A DNA stretch of 64,000 nt from an uncultured Opitutales bacterium (GTDB lineage: Bacteria; Verrucomicrobiota; Verrucomicrobiia; Opitutales; UBA953): NCBI GenBank assembly GCA_934675585.1, contig CAKUQY010000003.1:1-64000 (forward strand), read 5' to 3'. A program made the translations under genes and the position numbers. Below are positions 1 to 7,979 of the stretch, in pieces. How positions within the stretch are numbered: the stretch's first letter is position 1; each line of letters begins with the position of its first letter. The notes beneath the pieces are model-generated. The model had not been told where the DNA came from and made no database searches. It was given only the letters and a program-made list of their open reading frames with translations.

Positions 1-145
1 GAGCGTCCGTTTCGGAAATTTTCCGATCGAACGCGTCAAAAACTGCGCTTGTTGCAACATTTCCCGGCAAGATTTGCGAAACGGGAACGCCGTCGATCGT
101 GCGTCTTATCAAACATATTAAATTATCATAGATGTAATTTTTCAT
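1..145 (-). pseudogene. Rhs/YD-repeat protein fragment, runs off the left edge
   Basis: The reverse strand is open from an ATG at 143-145 to the window edge without a stop. The translation ends in a stretch of the type VFDAFDRKISETDA, the usual form of an Rhs/YD repeat (D-A-F-x-R-x-I-x-E-T-D-A). It lies 21 bp downstream of the putative immunity gene and in the same orientation. That is what is expected when Rhs tips with immunity genes are strung out as displaced orphan modules. It carries one copy of the CGGGAAC motif, unlike the AT-rich toxin/immunity stretch beside it. The rest of the gene lies outside the window, so a full-length gene starting here cannot be excluded. Confidence 0.5.
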
Positions 146-166
146 TTGAATTCTAACTTATTCATT

Positions 167-595
167 TTAAATATCGTCAAAAATTTTTATTGGCCATTCA
201 CCAATTAAAACATTTCTATAAAACGGATCGAATGAATATAAATAAATTTTTTGAGGGTCAGAATATGAAACATAAAGAGTTGAATACGTATAATTAATTT
301 TCCAAAATTTTGGCCAATGGAATCCGTGTAATTTTATACCCTTACAAGCAATAAGATTACATTTTTTTGAAAAAGAAAAATCTATTCTTTTTTGCTCCAA
401 TATTTTCATTATCAACAAACTGTCTTCGTATGTTTCTTTTATCAAAAAATTTGAATCTGAATTAAAAAATAAATCGCACTCCAAAGCTTCAGTTTCTGAA
501 ATTTCACATAAAAATTTTGTATCTCCACTATGAATAAACATAGGAATAACAAATAATAAAATTAAAAATAATAACAAAAATAAAACAAATTTCAT
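167..595 (-). CDS. small membrane-anchored protein, putative immunity protein of the Rhs tip
   Basis: 142 residues, family not recognised. The N-terminus is a strongly hydrophobic segment (about residues 2-21, VLFLLLFLILLFVIP), a signal anchor or uncleaved signal peptide. The rest is polar, aromatic-rich and has two Cys close together (about 30 and 40). The start ATG shares one base with the stop of the upstream Rhs-tip gene (TAATG), so the two are probably translationally coupled. A gene immediately 3' of an Rhs toxin tip is classically its cognate immunity gene; that assignment rests on position only. The gene is very AT-rich and carries no copy of the GTTCCCG motif common elsewhere, which suggests recent acquisition. 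Confidence 0.55.
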   Translation of the reverse strand: MKFVLFLLLFLILLFVIPMFIHSGDTKFLCEISETEALECDLFFNSDSNFLIKETYEDSLLIMKILEQKRIDFSFSKKCNLIACKGIKLHGFHWPKFWKINYTYSTLYVSYSDPQKIYLYSFDPFYRNVLIGEWPIKIFDDI

Positions 596-1467
596 TATTT
601 TTCAGGATCAATTCTTGGATAACCTTTCCAGGGAAGAAAAAGTCTCCATTTATTTCCAATTGGGCCACGATTACCTTTAATTAAAATTTCTTTTATATTT
701 TCTTGCGTTTCATTTTTTTCGCTAATTATAGCTTTTAAAAACGAAACGAATGACTGCTTTTTCCCGTTTCGACAAATTTCTTTAGCTGCACGACAATGAT
801 AAAATTCTATTGTTGCTTTTTTATAAAAATCAAGTTCTGCAAAAATCTCAGCACTATATGATTGAGCAACGGTAGGTCCCGATTTAAAACCTGGTATTCC
901 AAATTTTATGTCCTGCCTCTTTCCCTCCGAATTTGTCCACCCTAACCACAATTCGCCAGGTCGCCCATGTCCAAAAGTTCCTAAATATTTAATTTCTTTT
1001 GTTTCTTGTAATTCTCTTACAGTTTCAATTCCAGCAGGCTTACAGGACACAACATCACTCTCATCAAACTCTACTTGAGAATCCAACGGAGTCGATTGTC
1101 CATTAATGATATCATCTTTTATGGCATTTGCCCATTGTTCAAACATTGAATCATCACCATCATAAACCAAAATTATATTTGCTATTCCAAATAAGTCAAA
1201 TAAAAATAATTTATTCCCGCAAAAGCAATACAAATTCAACCCGCCCATTTCTTCGATTGGGTCGCGGGAGAGCCAGCGGGCGGTGGTTGGAGAATAATGG
1301 CGGTAGTTGGAGTAAACGAGACCGAGTTCGGGGTCGTAAAACTCGCTTGACCATTGGAACGGTTGCTCGAGATCGCCCGTTGTGGCGACGTTCCCGAGAG
1401 TTGCGCTCATTAATTCAGAACGCGAATTATAGCCAAACGAATCATTTTGCGTTTTTATTGCAAACAT
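595..1467 (-). CDS. orphan Rhs C-terminal tip with caspase-like (His/Cys) toxin domain
   Basis: The first about 95 residues match the end of an Rhs core: EFYDPELGLVYSNYRHYSP, then TARWLSRDPIEE, then GGLNLYCFCGN, where Rhs proteins switch to a variable toxin. The toxin part holds YLGTFGHGRPGELWLG (His167) and, about 55 residues on, IEFYHCRAA (Cys225). That spacing and context resemble the His-Gly / Cys dyad of caspase-fold (clan CD) proteins such as DUF4347 and CHAT. I infer a cysteine-protease-like toxin. I chose the ATG at 1465-1467, where Rhs homology begins; a TTG at 1534-1536 would add 23 residues with no Rhs similarity. The large N-terminal Rhs shell is missing, so this is a displaced orphan tip, or a silent cassette waiting to recombine. 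It sits 73 bp after bioF in the same direction. Confidence 0.65.
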   Translation of the reverse strand: MFAIKTQNDSFGYNSRSELMSATLGNVATTGDLEQPFQWSSEFYDPELGLVYSNYRHYSPTTARWLSRDPIEEMGGLNLYCFCGNKLFLFDLFGIANIILVYDGDDSMFEQWANAIKDDIINGQSTPLDSQVEFDESDVVSCKPAGIETVRELQETKEIKYLGTFGHGRPGELWLGWTNSEGKRQDIKFGIPGFKSGPTVAQSYSAEIFAELDFYKKATIEFYHCRAAKEICRNGKKQSFVSFLKAIISEKNETQENIKEILIKGNRGPIGNKWRLFLPWKGYPRIDPEK

Positions 1468-1540
1468 TATTTCCAAATTTAGAGGTTTTAAAACACCAAC
1501 GACTATAACCGCGAAAAAATTATCTGTCAAACCCAAAAAT

Positions 1541-2689
1541 TTACAAAACAGATTTTAAAACGGCGCAAAAGCGTTCCCGCGAGGTGTCGCTCAAATTGCG
1601 ATTAAGCGAAATGCGCAAGCGTGATGTTCCCGCGGGAATGGTTGGCGGGCGAATTGCGCCCACGATAAAACCTGCATTTTTTAAAATTTTCGCCGCCTCG
1701 AGCATTTTATTTTCTTCTCCTAAAATAATCGAAATCACGGGTGATGTGAGCGTGCAATCGGTCGCGGGAACGATCGTGCGAATCGCCTCGCGCCACTTTT
1801 TTGAAAGCGCCGGCATGGCTTCGCGTTCCCGCGGCGAAAAATTTTTAACAACTTCGATCGCGCCAAGCGCCGCTCCCGCAGCAGCGGGTGGCAAATAAGT
1901 TGAATAAATAAATTCGGACGCAAAATTAATTAAATAGCGTCGCAAAATTTCATCATTAAAAAGCGTGTACGCTCCAGCCGCGCCGAGCGATTTGCCGAGC
2001 GTTCCCACCAAAATATCGACATTTTTTTGTAAGCCAAGCGCTTGGACGAGCCCGCCACCGTTTTCGCCAAACCAACCCGTTGCGTGCGCTTCATCGACAA
2101 TCAAAACAAATCCAAATTCCTCGCGCAAAATCGTGAGTTCCCGCAAATCTGGGCTATCGCCGTCCATCGAATAAACGCTTTCGACTGCGACAAAAATATT
2201 TTTATAATTTTGATTTTTTTCGAGCAATTGCCTCAAATGCGCCAAATCGTTGTGGCAAAAACGTTGAAAACGCGCGCCACTTTTTAAGATCCCGTTAATC
2301 ATACTATTATGAATTAAACGGTCAGCAAGAATTAAATCGTCACGTTGCGGGAGCGTTCCCAAAACCGCACAATTTGCCGCAAAACCAGTATTCCAAATCA
2401 AACCGCATTCAAAACCAATCCATTCGCAAAGTGCGCGTTCGAGTTGCGCGTGAATTGCCTTGTAGCCCGTAACCAGCGGCGATGCGCTTGCGCTCGCGCC
2501 CCATTTTTCGACGGCGGCGATCGCGCTCGCTTTCACGGCTTCATTTTGCGCCAAACACAAATAATCGTTGGTAGACAAATCAATCACGTTCCCGCAATCG
2601 CGTTCCCGTGCCACTAAAATGCGTTCCCGCGCAGACTTTGCGCGTTCGTCTAATTGCGTTTCAAATAATGAAAAATCTTGTTTTGCCAT
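1541..2689 (-). CDS. bioF: 8-amino-7-oxononanoate synthase
   Basis: PLP-dependent alpha-oxoamine synthase that condenses pimeloyl-ACP (or -CoA) with L-alanine in biotin synthesis. The 382 residues are the usual family length. Visible motifs: STNDYLCL near 39-46, the DEAH of IVDEAHATGWFG at 199-202 (cofactor contacts), and the PLP lysine in GTLGKSLGAAG (Lys233). It starts 9 bp after the bioC stop and closes a run bioG/H-like, bioC, bioF, so the pimeloyl branch is clustered. No Shine-Dalgarno sequence precedes the ATG, only an A/T-rich spacer. bioA and bioD are not in the window; bioB is far away near 58 kb. Many iterated-motif copies fall in the gene in different frames. Confidence 0.95.
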   Translation of the reverse strand: MAKQDFSLFETQLDERAKSARERILVARERDCGNVIDLSTNDYLCLAQNEAVKASAIAAVEKWGASASASPLVTGYKAIHAQLERALCEWIGFECGLIWNTGFAANCAVLGTLPQRDDLILADRLIHNSMINGILKSGARFQRFCHNDLAHLRQLLEKNQNYKNIFVAVESVYSMDGDSPDLRELTILREEFGFVLIVDEAHATGWFGENGGGLVQALGLQKNVDILVGTLGKSLGAAGAYTLFNDEILRRYLINFASEFIYSTYLPPAAAGAALGAIEVVKNFSPREREAMPALSKKWREAIRTIVPATDCTLTSPVISIILGEENKMLEAAKILKNAGFIVGAIRPPTIPAGTSRLRISLNRNLSDTSRERFCAVLKSVL

Positions 2690-2698
2690 TTTTTATAA

Positions 2699-3415
2699 TT
2701 AAATACATTCCACGCGCATCGCCGCCCAAGTCGCGAAAACGCCCGTTCCCGCGGGAACGCGAAATTGTTGATCGTAAATTTTAATAATGGCGCGCAATTT
2801 TTCCGGCACAAGCGTTCCCGCCGCGCTCGTAGCTCCCGTCGCGTGAATTTGCCGTAGCAACGCCAATGCCGACGGATAATTTTCTTTGATAATTTTTGTT
2901 TCGGCGCGCAAAATTTTTAATCCTGCATCCGCAAATGCTTTTCGCCAAATGGTTTCATCGCGCCACACAACGGGCGTTCCCGCGAGCGATGCCAATTCGC
3001 ACAATGTCGGCTCAATAAAAAACGCGTGCAACATTTTGCCATTTTTTCGCAAGGCATTTTTCATATTTTTTAAAACTCTTGGCAAATCGGACGCCCATTG
3101 CAACATACTTGACGAACACAAAAAATCGCAACATTTTTCTGGCAAATTCCAAGCGTCTTCTTTGCGCCAATGCGCATTTGGACAATTTATTTTGCCCTGC
3201 TCAATCATTGCGAATTCTAAATCTGTCGCGCAAACATTTTCAAAATAACGACACAATTTTTGCGTAAAAATTCCCGTTCCCGCGCCGACTTCCAAGACAT
3301 CGCCCGCGCTAAATTCAAGCCATTCCGCCAGCCATTCTGCCACGCGCATTTGCACGCTCGCGCCGCAATTATACGTTCCCGCGCGCAGCGCAAAATTTTG
3401 TAAATTGGCGCTCAT
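2699..3415 (-). CDS. bioC: malonyl-ACP O-methyltransferase (BioC)
   Basis: SAM-dependent class I methyltransferase, 238 residues. Motif I is VLEVGAGTGIFT near residues 40-51; motif II has the acidic residue in CATDLEFAMI; a DAWNLP segment and SSSMLQWASDL follow, as in BioC. BioC methylates malonyl-ACP so that a disguised pimeloyl chain can be built by fatty-acid enzymes. The neighbours support this: an alpha/beta hydrolase that could remove the methyl ester overlaps its start (ATGA, 3412-3415), and bioF follows 9 bp downstream. A generic class I methyltransferase is the alternative on sequence alone; context makes BioC likely. Confidence 0.85.
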   Translation of the reverse strand: MSANLQNFALRAGTYNCGASVQMRVAEWLAEWLEFSAGDVLEVGAGTGIFTQKLCRYFENVCATDLEFAMIEQGKINCPNAHWRKEDAWNLPEKCCDFLCSSSMLQWASDLPRVLKNMKNALRKNGKMLHAFFIEPTLCELASLAGTPVVWRDETIWRKAFADAGLKILRAETKIIKENYPSALALLRQIHATGATSAAGTLVPEKLRAIIKIYDQQFRVPAGTGVFATWAAMRVECI

Positions 3416-4032
3416 AACAGCGTTCCCAGATTATGCGTTCCCGCAGAAACAACAAGACAATTTTTTAGCGGGAACGGCAATTGTTTTAATTTTTCGCAAT
3501 CTAAAAGCGCGTCATTTTCGCCCCAAATAAAATGCCAATTTTTCGCGCTTGGCGGGAACGTTAAAACGCGTTCGTTTTGCAAAATTTCCAAGCCCGCGTC
3601 CAACGCTTCGAGCGATGCTGGCGGATTTTCGCCAAGCGTAAAATCAAGTTCCGCGCGTTGATAAAAATCTAAAATCGCTGCGCACCAATCTTTTTTTAGC
3701 CAACGGCGCAAAAATTTAATTTGCGTTCCCGCGATGCGTCCGCCTTGCTCTGCTTCGCGCGGGAACGCAAAAAATGGTGCAAATAAAAATGTGTTCCCGT
3801 GAACGAATTGATTTTTTTCGGCGGCTTTTAAAAGCAATAATGCGCCGAGCGAATAAGCGATGACGCAATCTTCGGGCGCGAGCGCGGGAACGACTTCGTT
3901 CAAAAATAATCCAAAATCTTCAGGCGTTGCGTTAAATGCAATAATTTGTTCGGCGGGAACGTTGCGCTTTTTTGCCAATACTTTCGCCGCTTGTTTTGCT
4001 TCAACCGCCCAGCCAGAAATTAGATAAATCAT
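3412..4032 (-). CDS. alpha/beta hydrolase, probable pimeloyl-ACP methyl ester esterase (BioG/BioH-like)
   Basis: 206 residues of a compact alpha/beta hydrolase. The N-terminal MIYLISGWAVEA resembles the oxyanion region of BioH/BioG. The nucleophile elbow is IAYSLGALLL (Ser61), the acid is probably Asp174 in WGENDALL, and the histidine is His200 in AGTHNLG. BioG and BioH are alternative, non-homologous-by-subfamily enzymes that hydrolyse pimeloyl-ACP methyl ester. The small size and lack of a large lid favour BioG, but I cannot decide from sequence alone, so I leave the symbol blank. Its stop overlaps the bioC start by 4 nt, implying coupled translation. It follows folP by 19 bp. Confidence 0.75.
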   Translation of the reverse strand: MIYLISGWAVEAKQAAKVLAKKRNVPAEQIIAFNATPEDFGLFLNEVVPALAPEDCVIAYSLGALLLLKAAEKNQFVHGNTFLFAPFFAFPREAEQGGRIAGTQIKFLRRWLKKDWCAAILDFYQRAELDFTLGENPPASLEALDAGLEILQNERVLTFPPSAKNWHFIWGENDALLDCEKLKQLPFPLKNCLVVSAGTHNLGTLL

Positions 4033-4051
4033 AAAATCGTTCCCGACAAAA

Positions 4052-4906
4052 TTATTTAACGCGCATCAACGCGTCGGCAGTGATTGCAACATCGCGAATT
4101 GCGGCGACATCGTGCACGCGCAACATCGCCGCGCCGCCAGCGATTCCAAGCGTGGCACAAGCCGCATCTGCGCCGCCGCGCTCTTTTGGCGGTTTGCCAG
4201 CGAGAATTTTTCCCAACGCGCTTTTGCGTGAAGTTCCCAATAAAACAGGAAATCCCAGCGCGACGATTTCGCGCATTTTCGTTACGATTTGCAAATTTTG
4301 TTCGAGCGATTTGCCAAAGCCGAATCCTGGGTCGAGCCAAATTTTTTCGGCGGGAACGCCAGCTTTCAAAATAATTTCAACGCCCGCGCGCAAATCGTTG
4401 AGCAATTCGCTCATAAAATCTTCGCCATAATTTTCATCGCCAAAACGGTTGTGCATCGCGATTAACGGTGCTCCCGTCGTCGCCGCCAAACGCGCCATTT
4501 CATAATCGCGTTCCCGCATTTTTGAAACAGAAAAAATTGCGCAAACGTCGTTAAGAATGTCCGCTCCCGCCGCGAGCGCTTGCTCAGCCACGCGCGCGTG
4601 ATAAGTATCAACGCTCACGGGAACGTCAGGCAACGCTTGGCGAATCGCTTTGAGCGCGGGCAAAAGTCGCGCCATTTCTTCATCTTCGTTAATTTTGCGC
4701 GAGCCCGGACGCGTACTTTCAGCGCCGAGATCGATGACATCAGCACCCTGCGCGACTAATTCTTGGGCGTGAGTGGCGGCGGCTTGCGGGTCGAGAAATT
4801 CGCCGCCATCGGAAAACGAATCGGGCGTCGCGTTGACAATGCCCATAATCAATGTGCGTTGCTCAGCGCGTGCTTTTGCAAAAATTGTTTCAAAACGATT
4901 AGCCAT
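4052..4906 (-). CDS. folP: dihydropteroate synthase
   Basis: 284 residues, usual length. It condenses p-aminobenzoate with dihydropterin pyrophosphate in folate synthesis. The family signature LIMGIVNATPDSFSDGGEF lies near residues 19-37, GADVIDLGAESTRPG near 54-68, the VSVDTYHARVA strand near 97-107, DPGFGFGKSLEQN near 192-204, and the C-terminal LRVHDVAAIRD is conserved. The start overlaps the rsmA stop by 8 nt (4899-4906). It is part of the minus-strand block der-rsmA-folP-bioG/H-bioC-bioF. Confidence 0.95.
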   Translation of the reverse strand: MANRFETIFAKARAEQRTLIMGIVNATPDSFSDGGEFLDPQAAATHAQELVAQGADVIDLGAESTRPGSRKINEDEEMARLLPALKAIRQALPDVPVSVDTYHARVAEQALAAGADILNDVCAIFSVSKMRERDYEMARLAATTGAPLIAMHNRFGDENYGEDFMSELLNDLRAGVEIILKAGVPAEKIWLDPGFGFGKSLEQNLQIVTKMREIVALGFPVLLGTSRKSALGKILAGKPPKERGGADAACATLGIAGGAAMLRVHDVAAIRDVAITADALMRVK

Positions 4907-5780
4907 TGTTTTTAATAATCATTTGATTGAGTGCTTGCCACGCCGCGGGAACGATATTTTCGGGACGATCAGTTTTTGCGCAAGCAAAGTTTGGCAACAA
5001 TTCAAGCCATTCTGCGACGAGCACGGGAGCAACTGTGGGCGGGAACGCAATTTGTTTCAACGCCGCGCCCAATTGTTTGCGACGATAAATAAAAATTTCG
5101 CGCACGATCTTTTTTGTCGCGGGAACGAATTTTTGTGGCTGTTTTTTCAAACGCAAATGCAACAAACAAGAATCAATTTTTGGCGGCGGGAAAAAACAAT
5201 TTGCGGAAACATTGTGCCCTGGCGCACGCTCGTAAACCGCATCAAGAAAAACGGAAAGCGCGCCATAATTTTTCGTGCCCGGCGTTCCCGTGAAACGATC
5301 GGCGGCTTCTTTTTGCAACATTAAAACAAGCGTTGTCGGCAAATTATCAAAGTCCAAAACCGCGTCCATCCACGGCGTCGAAATCGCGTAAGGCAGATTC
5401 GCGACAATTTTAAACGGCGTTCCCGCGGGCATTTTTTGTGGAAATTCAGCGAGCGGAAATTCCATCGCGTCGCCTTCAATCAGCGAAAAATTTTCAGGAT
5501 AATCGGGCGCGACGCGTTCCCGCAAATGCGCCGCCATTGTTGCATCGCGTTCGACAGCAAACACGCGCGTTCCCGCCTGCAAAAGCGTCGTTGTCAGCGT
5601 TCCCAGCCCTGGTCCGACTTCGACGACGACATCGCCCGCGTGAATTTCTGCCAATTCGAGCGATTTTTTGACAATGTTGCCGTCAATCAAATAATTTTGT
5701 CCTAACCATTTTTTCGGCGAATGCCCAAGCGATGCGAGCAATTCGCGCGTTTGCGAAAGATTGAAAGGTCCGGTCAACAT
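4899..5780 (-). CDS. rsmA: 16S rRNA (adenine1518/1519-N6)-dimethyltransferase
   Basis: KsgA family, 293 residues. It dimethylates two adjacent adenosines in the 3' hairpin of 16S rRNA. LGQNYLID (about 25-32) is the family entry motif, VVEVGPGLGTLT the SAM motif I, and VANLPYAIST the NLPY catalytic motif IV. The C-terminal domain contains FFPPPKIDSCLL as usual. The ATG at 5778-5780 follows a spacer holding two iterated-motif copies. The distance to the der stop is 53 bp, so read-through from der is plausible. Confidence 0.95.
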   Translation of the reverse strand: MLTGPFNLSQTRELLASLGHSPKKWLGQNYLIDGNIVKKSLELAEIHAGDVVVEVGPGLGTLTTTLLQAGTRVFAVERDATMAAHLRERVAPDYPENFSLIEGDAMEFPLAEFPQKMPAGTPFKIVANLPYAISTPWMDAVLDFDNLPTTLVLMLQKEAADRFTGTPGTKNYGALSVFLDAVYERAPGHNVSANCFFPPPKIDSCLLHLRLKKQPQKFVPATKKIVREIFIYRRKQLGAALKQIAFPPTVAPVLVAEWLELLPNFACAKTDRPENIVPAAWQALNQMIIKNNG

Positions 5781-5833
5781 TTTGCGGGAACGTGTTTTTG
5801 CGGGAACGGTTTAGCGTTCGGTTTTGCTCTTTT

Positions 5834-7270
5834 TTACGGGACGCTCTTTTTTGGTTTTCCCACAAAATCGAATTTTACGGGAACGCCGCCGAGATCGAAC
5901 GCTTCATAAAATTTTGCTTTGAGATAACGCTCGTAAGCTTCGTCGAGACGCTCTTCTGAATTGCAGTAAAGCGCGATGCGAATTGGCTTATTTTTTGTTT
6001 GCAAAGCGTAATAACATTTAAAGCGGCGACCACTCACAACGCGCGGCTCTTGCATTGCCATGGCTTTAGCGATTGCGCGATTAACTTGACCTGTCGGCAA
6101 ACGCACATTCATGCGTTCGTTAAGCTCAACGGCTTCTGCGAGCAAATCTTCGACGTGATAACCTTCGGTTGCCGAGGTAAAAATTACGCGCGATCCTGGC
6201 AAGAAAAAGAGTTCGCGATTGATTGCCTTAACAAATGCGCGACGAAATTCTTCTTCGTTTTCGTAATCGCCTGCCGATTTGCCGCCTTTGAAGTGTTTGC
6301 GCGCCAAATCCCATTTGTTGACGACAATCACCAAGCCGACGCCGAGATCAATAAGACTTCCCGCGAGTTGTTTGTCGAGGCGTGTCACGCCTGTTACGGC
6401 ATCAATCACCAAAAAACAAACATCCGCGCGCTGCATCGCTTCATCGGTGCGCAACGACGAAAAATATTCGAGCGTATCAAATTTATTTTTGGCGCGCTTT
6501 CCCGCGGTATCGACGAGCTCAAAGAAATGTTCGTTCCCGCCCTTGTCTGTCCAATTAAGACGTTTTTTAATGGGGTCGCGCGTCGTTCCCGCGACATCTG
6601 AAACAATCAAGCGTTCTTCTTTGAGCAAGCAATTGCCGAGCGAACTTTTGCCCACATTGGGCTTTCCCGCCAAGCAAATGCGAATCGGTTGCGGCTCTTT
6701 GGGCGCTTTGGGTTTTTCGATAACGTTCCCGTCTTCGTCGATGATTTCTTCGTCGTCTTCGGGCATGCCGATCACTTTGAGAATTTCTTGGCGCAAAAAT
6801 TCGAGTCCCAAATTGTGTTCCGCCGAAATCAAAATCGGCGTGCCAAACCCCAATTTAAAAAACTCGCCTTGATCCATTTTGCGATCATCGTTATCAACTT
6901 TATTGACGACGAGCACAACGCGTTTGTTAAATTTGCGCAAAGCGGCGGCGACTTCGAGATCGAGCGGCGTACAGCCCTGCGTAATGTCTGTCACCATGAC
7001 AACGCATTCTGCCGCGTTGATCGCAAAATTAACTTGCTCTTCAACCGCGTCGGCAATCACTTTGGGCGTCGATTCTTCGGTGAAAAGTCCAATTCCGCCC
7101 GTGTCCATCAACAAATAATCATCGCCCGCCACGCGCTCGGTAATCAAATCGCGCGTTACGCCTGGCATATCGTGGACAATCGAAATGCGCCGTCCAACCA
7201 AGCGGTTAAACAAGCGACTTTTACCGACGTTGGGTCTACCAACAATCGCAACAGAACGTGGAATGGTCAT
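5834..7270 (-). CDS. der: ribosome biogenesis GTPase Der (EngA)
   Basis: 478 residues with two tandem GTPase domains and a C-terminal KH-like domain, the diagnostic EngA layout. The first G1 is VGRPNVGKSRLFN near residues 10-22, with DTGG (G3) and NKVD (G4). The second G1 is LAGKPNVGKSSLG near 200-212, with DTAG and NKWD. An acidic linker (EDDEEIIDEDG) separates the domains. Needed for 50S assembly. No Shine-Dalgarno motif; a TAGAAT about 50 bp upstream is a candidate -10 box. The C-terminus ends in a basic KKSVP tail. Confidence 0.97.
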   Translation of the reverse strand: MTIPRSVAIVGRPNVGKSRLFNRLVGRRISIVHDMPGVTRDLITERVAGDDYLLMDTGGIGLFTEESTPKVIADAVEEQVNFAINAAECVVMVTDITQGCTPLDLEVAAALRKFNKRVVLVVNKVDNDDRKMDQGEFFKLGFGTPILISAEHNLGLEFLRQEILKVIGMPEDDEEIIDEDGNVIEKPKAPKEPQPIRICLAGKPNVGKSSLGNCLLKEERLIVSDVAGTTRDPIKKRLNWTDKGGNEHFFELVDTAGKRAKNKFDTLEYFSSLRTDEAMQRADVCFLVIDAVTGVTRLDKQLAGSLIDLGVGLVIVVNKWDLARKHFKGGKSAGDYENEEEFRRAFVKAINRELFFLPGSRVIFTSATEGYHVEDLLAEAVELNERMNVRLPTGQVNRAIAKAMAMQEPRVVSGRRFKCYYALQTKNKPIRIALYCNSEERLDEAYERYLKAKFYEAFDLGGVPVKFDFVGKPKKSVP

Positions 7271-7345
7271 AAGATTTTAATAAAGTTTAAATAAATTACG
7301 CGATGTAATAAATTCTATTAGTCTTGGCGCAAAGTGTAAACAAAA

Positions 7346-7402
7346 TAAAAAGCGCGTTCCCGCGAAAAAGCTCAAAGATTCTCGCGGGAACGCATTTTTT
7401 GA
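7346..7402. terminator. rho-independent terminator built from the iterated motif
   Basis: A 12-bp perfect stem, GCGTTCCCGCGA (7354-7365) with its complement at 7382-7393 and a 16-nt loop, is flanked by A/T runs on both sides, so it can work on either strand. It follows ridA on the minus strand and precedes der. The stem is simply two head-to-head copies of the motif that recurs throughout the window. Confidence 0.8.
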
Positions 7403-7413
7403 AGTGCTCAATT

Positions 7414-7878
7414 TTATTCGACTTCGAGAATTACTTGCACCTCTGCGGTTGCGTTTAAGGGAACGCCCGGCAAAGCGACCGCCGCACGCGCGTGCTTGCC
7501 CGCTTCTCCAAAAATTTCCACCAAAACATCAGACGCGCCATTGATGACTTTGGGAGCCATTTCAAAGCCCGCGGGAGCGTTTACAAAGCCGTTGACATTG
7601 ACGACGCGCTTGATTTTATCGAGCGAACCGAGCGCAGCTTTTGCGTTTGCCAAAGCCGCCAAAGCACAAGCTTTTGCCGCCGCGTAGCCATAATCGATGT
7701 CTTTTTCTGGCGCAGAACCAATCATGCCCGTGTAAGCCAATTTGCCATCAACCATCGGGAGCGTTCCCGCGATGAAAAGCAAATTGCCCGTGCGAACGCT
7801 TGGAACATACGAGCCCGCAGGCGCAGGCGGTGGAGGCAAAACCAAACCTAATGATGTAATTTTTTCTTCGATTGTCAT
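7414..7878 (-). CDS. RidA/YjgF-family protein
   Basis: 154 residues of the YjgF/YER057c/UK114 fold, a small trimeric enzyme family whose best-known member (RidA) hydrolyses reactive enamines/imines from PLP enzymes. Visible: SYVPSVRTGNLLFIAGTLP near 23-41, the central VVNVNGFVNAPAGF, and the C-terminal HARAAVALPGVPLNATAEVQVILEV with the conserved arginine (HARAAV) and a final Glu. It belongs to the longer RutC-like YjgF subgroup. The start codon lies 9 nt after a TATAAT box (7888-7893), so the mRNA is probably leaderless or nearly so. Confidence 0.85.
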   Translation of the reverse strand: MTIEEKITSLGLVLPPPPAPAGSYVPSVRTGNLLFIAGTLPMVDGKLAYTGMIGSAPEKDIDYGYAAAKACALAALANAKAALGSLDKIKRVVNVNGFVNAPAGFEMAPKVINGASDVLVEIFGEAGKHARAAVALPGVPLNATAEVQVILEVE

Positions 7879-7887
7879 AGTAAATTC

Positions 7888-7916
7888 ATTATAAAATCAA
7901 ACCCAAAAACAAGCAA
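7888..7916 (-). promoter_or_regulatory. promoter of the ridA-family gene
   Basis: On the minus strand TTGCTT (7911-7916), a 17-bp spacer and TATAAT (7888-7893) form a sigma-70-type promoter. Only 9 nt separate the -10 box from the ATG, leaving a leader of 2-3 nt at most. Confidence 0.65.
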
Positions 7917-7919
7917 GTG

Positions 7920-7966
7920 CAAGAAAAACGCGTTCCCGCAGAATTTCGCGGGAACGCGTTTTCAAA
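7920..7966 (-). terminator. terminator of argC, iterated-motif stem
   Basis: A 13-bp perfect inverted repeat (7927-7939 with 7948-7960; stem AACGCGTTCCCGC, 8-nt loop) is followed on the minus strand by TTTTTCTT. It lies just after argC. Again two opposed motif copies make the stem. Confidence 0.75.
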
Positions 7967-7979
7967 CTTCACTTCGACT

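Noticed and set aside
1128..1508. 126-codon plus-strand frame opposite the Rhs tip
   Set aside because: Low-complexity Arg/Ser/His composition; opposite a frame with clear Rhs homology.
4773..5324. 183-codon plus-strand frame across folP/rsmA
   Set aside because: Shadow of two well-supported genes, no start context or family.
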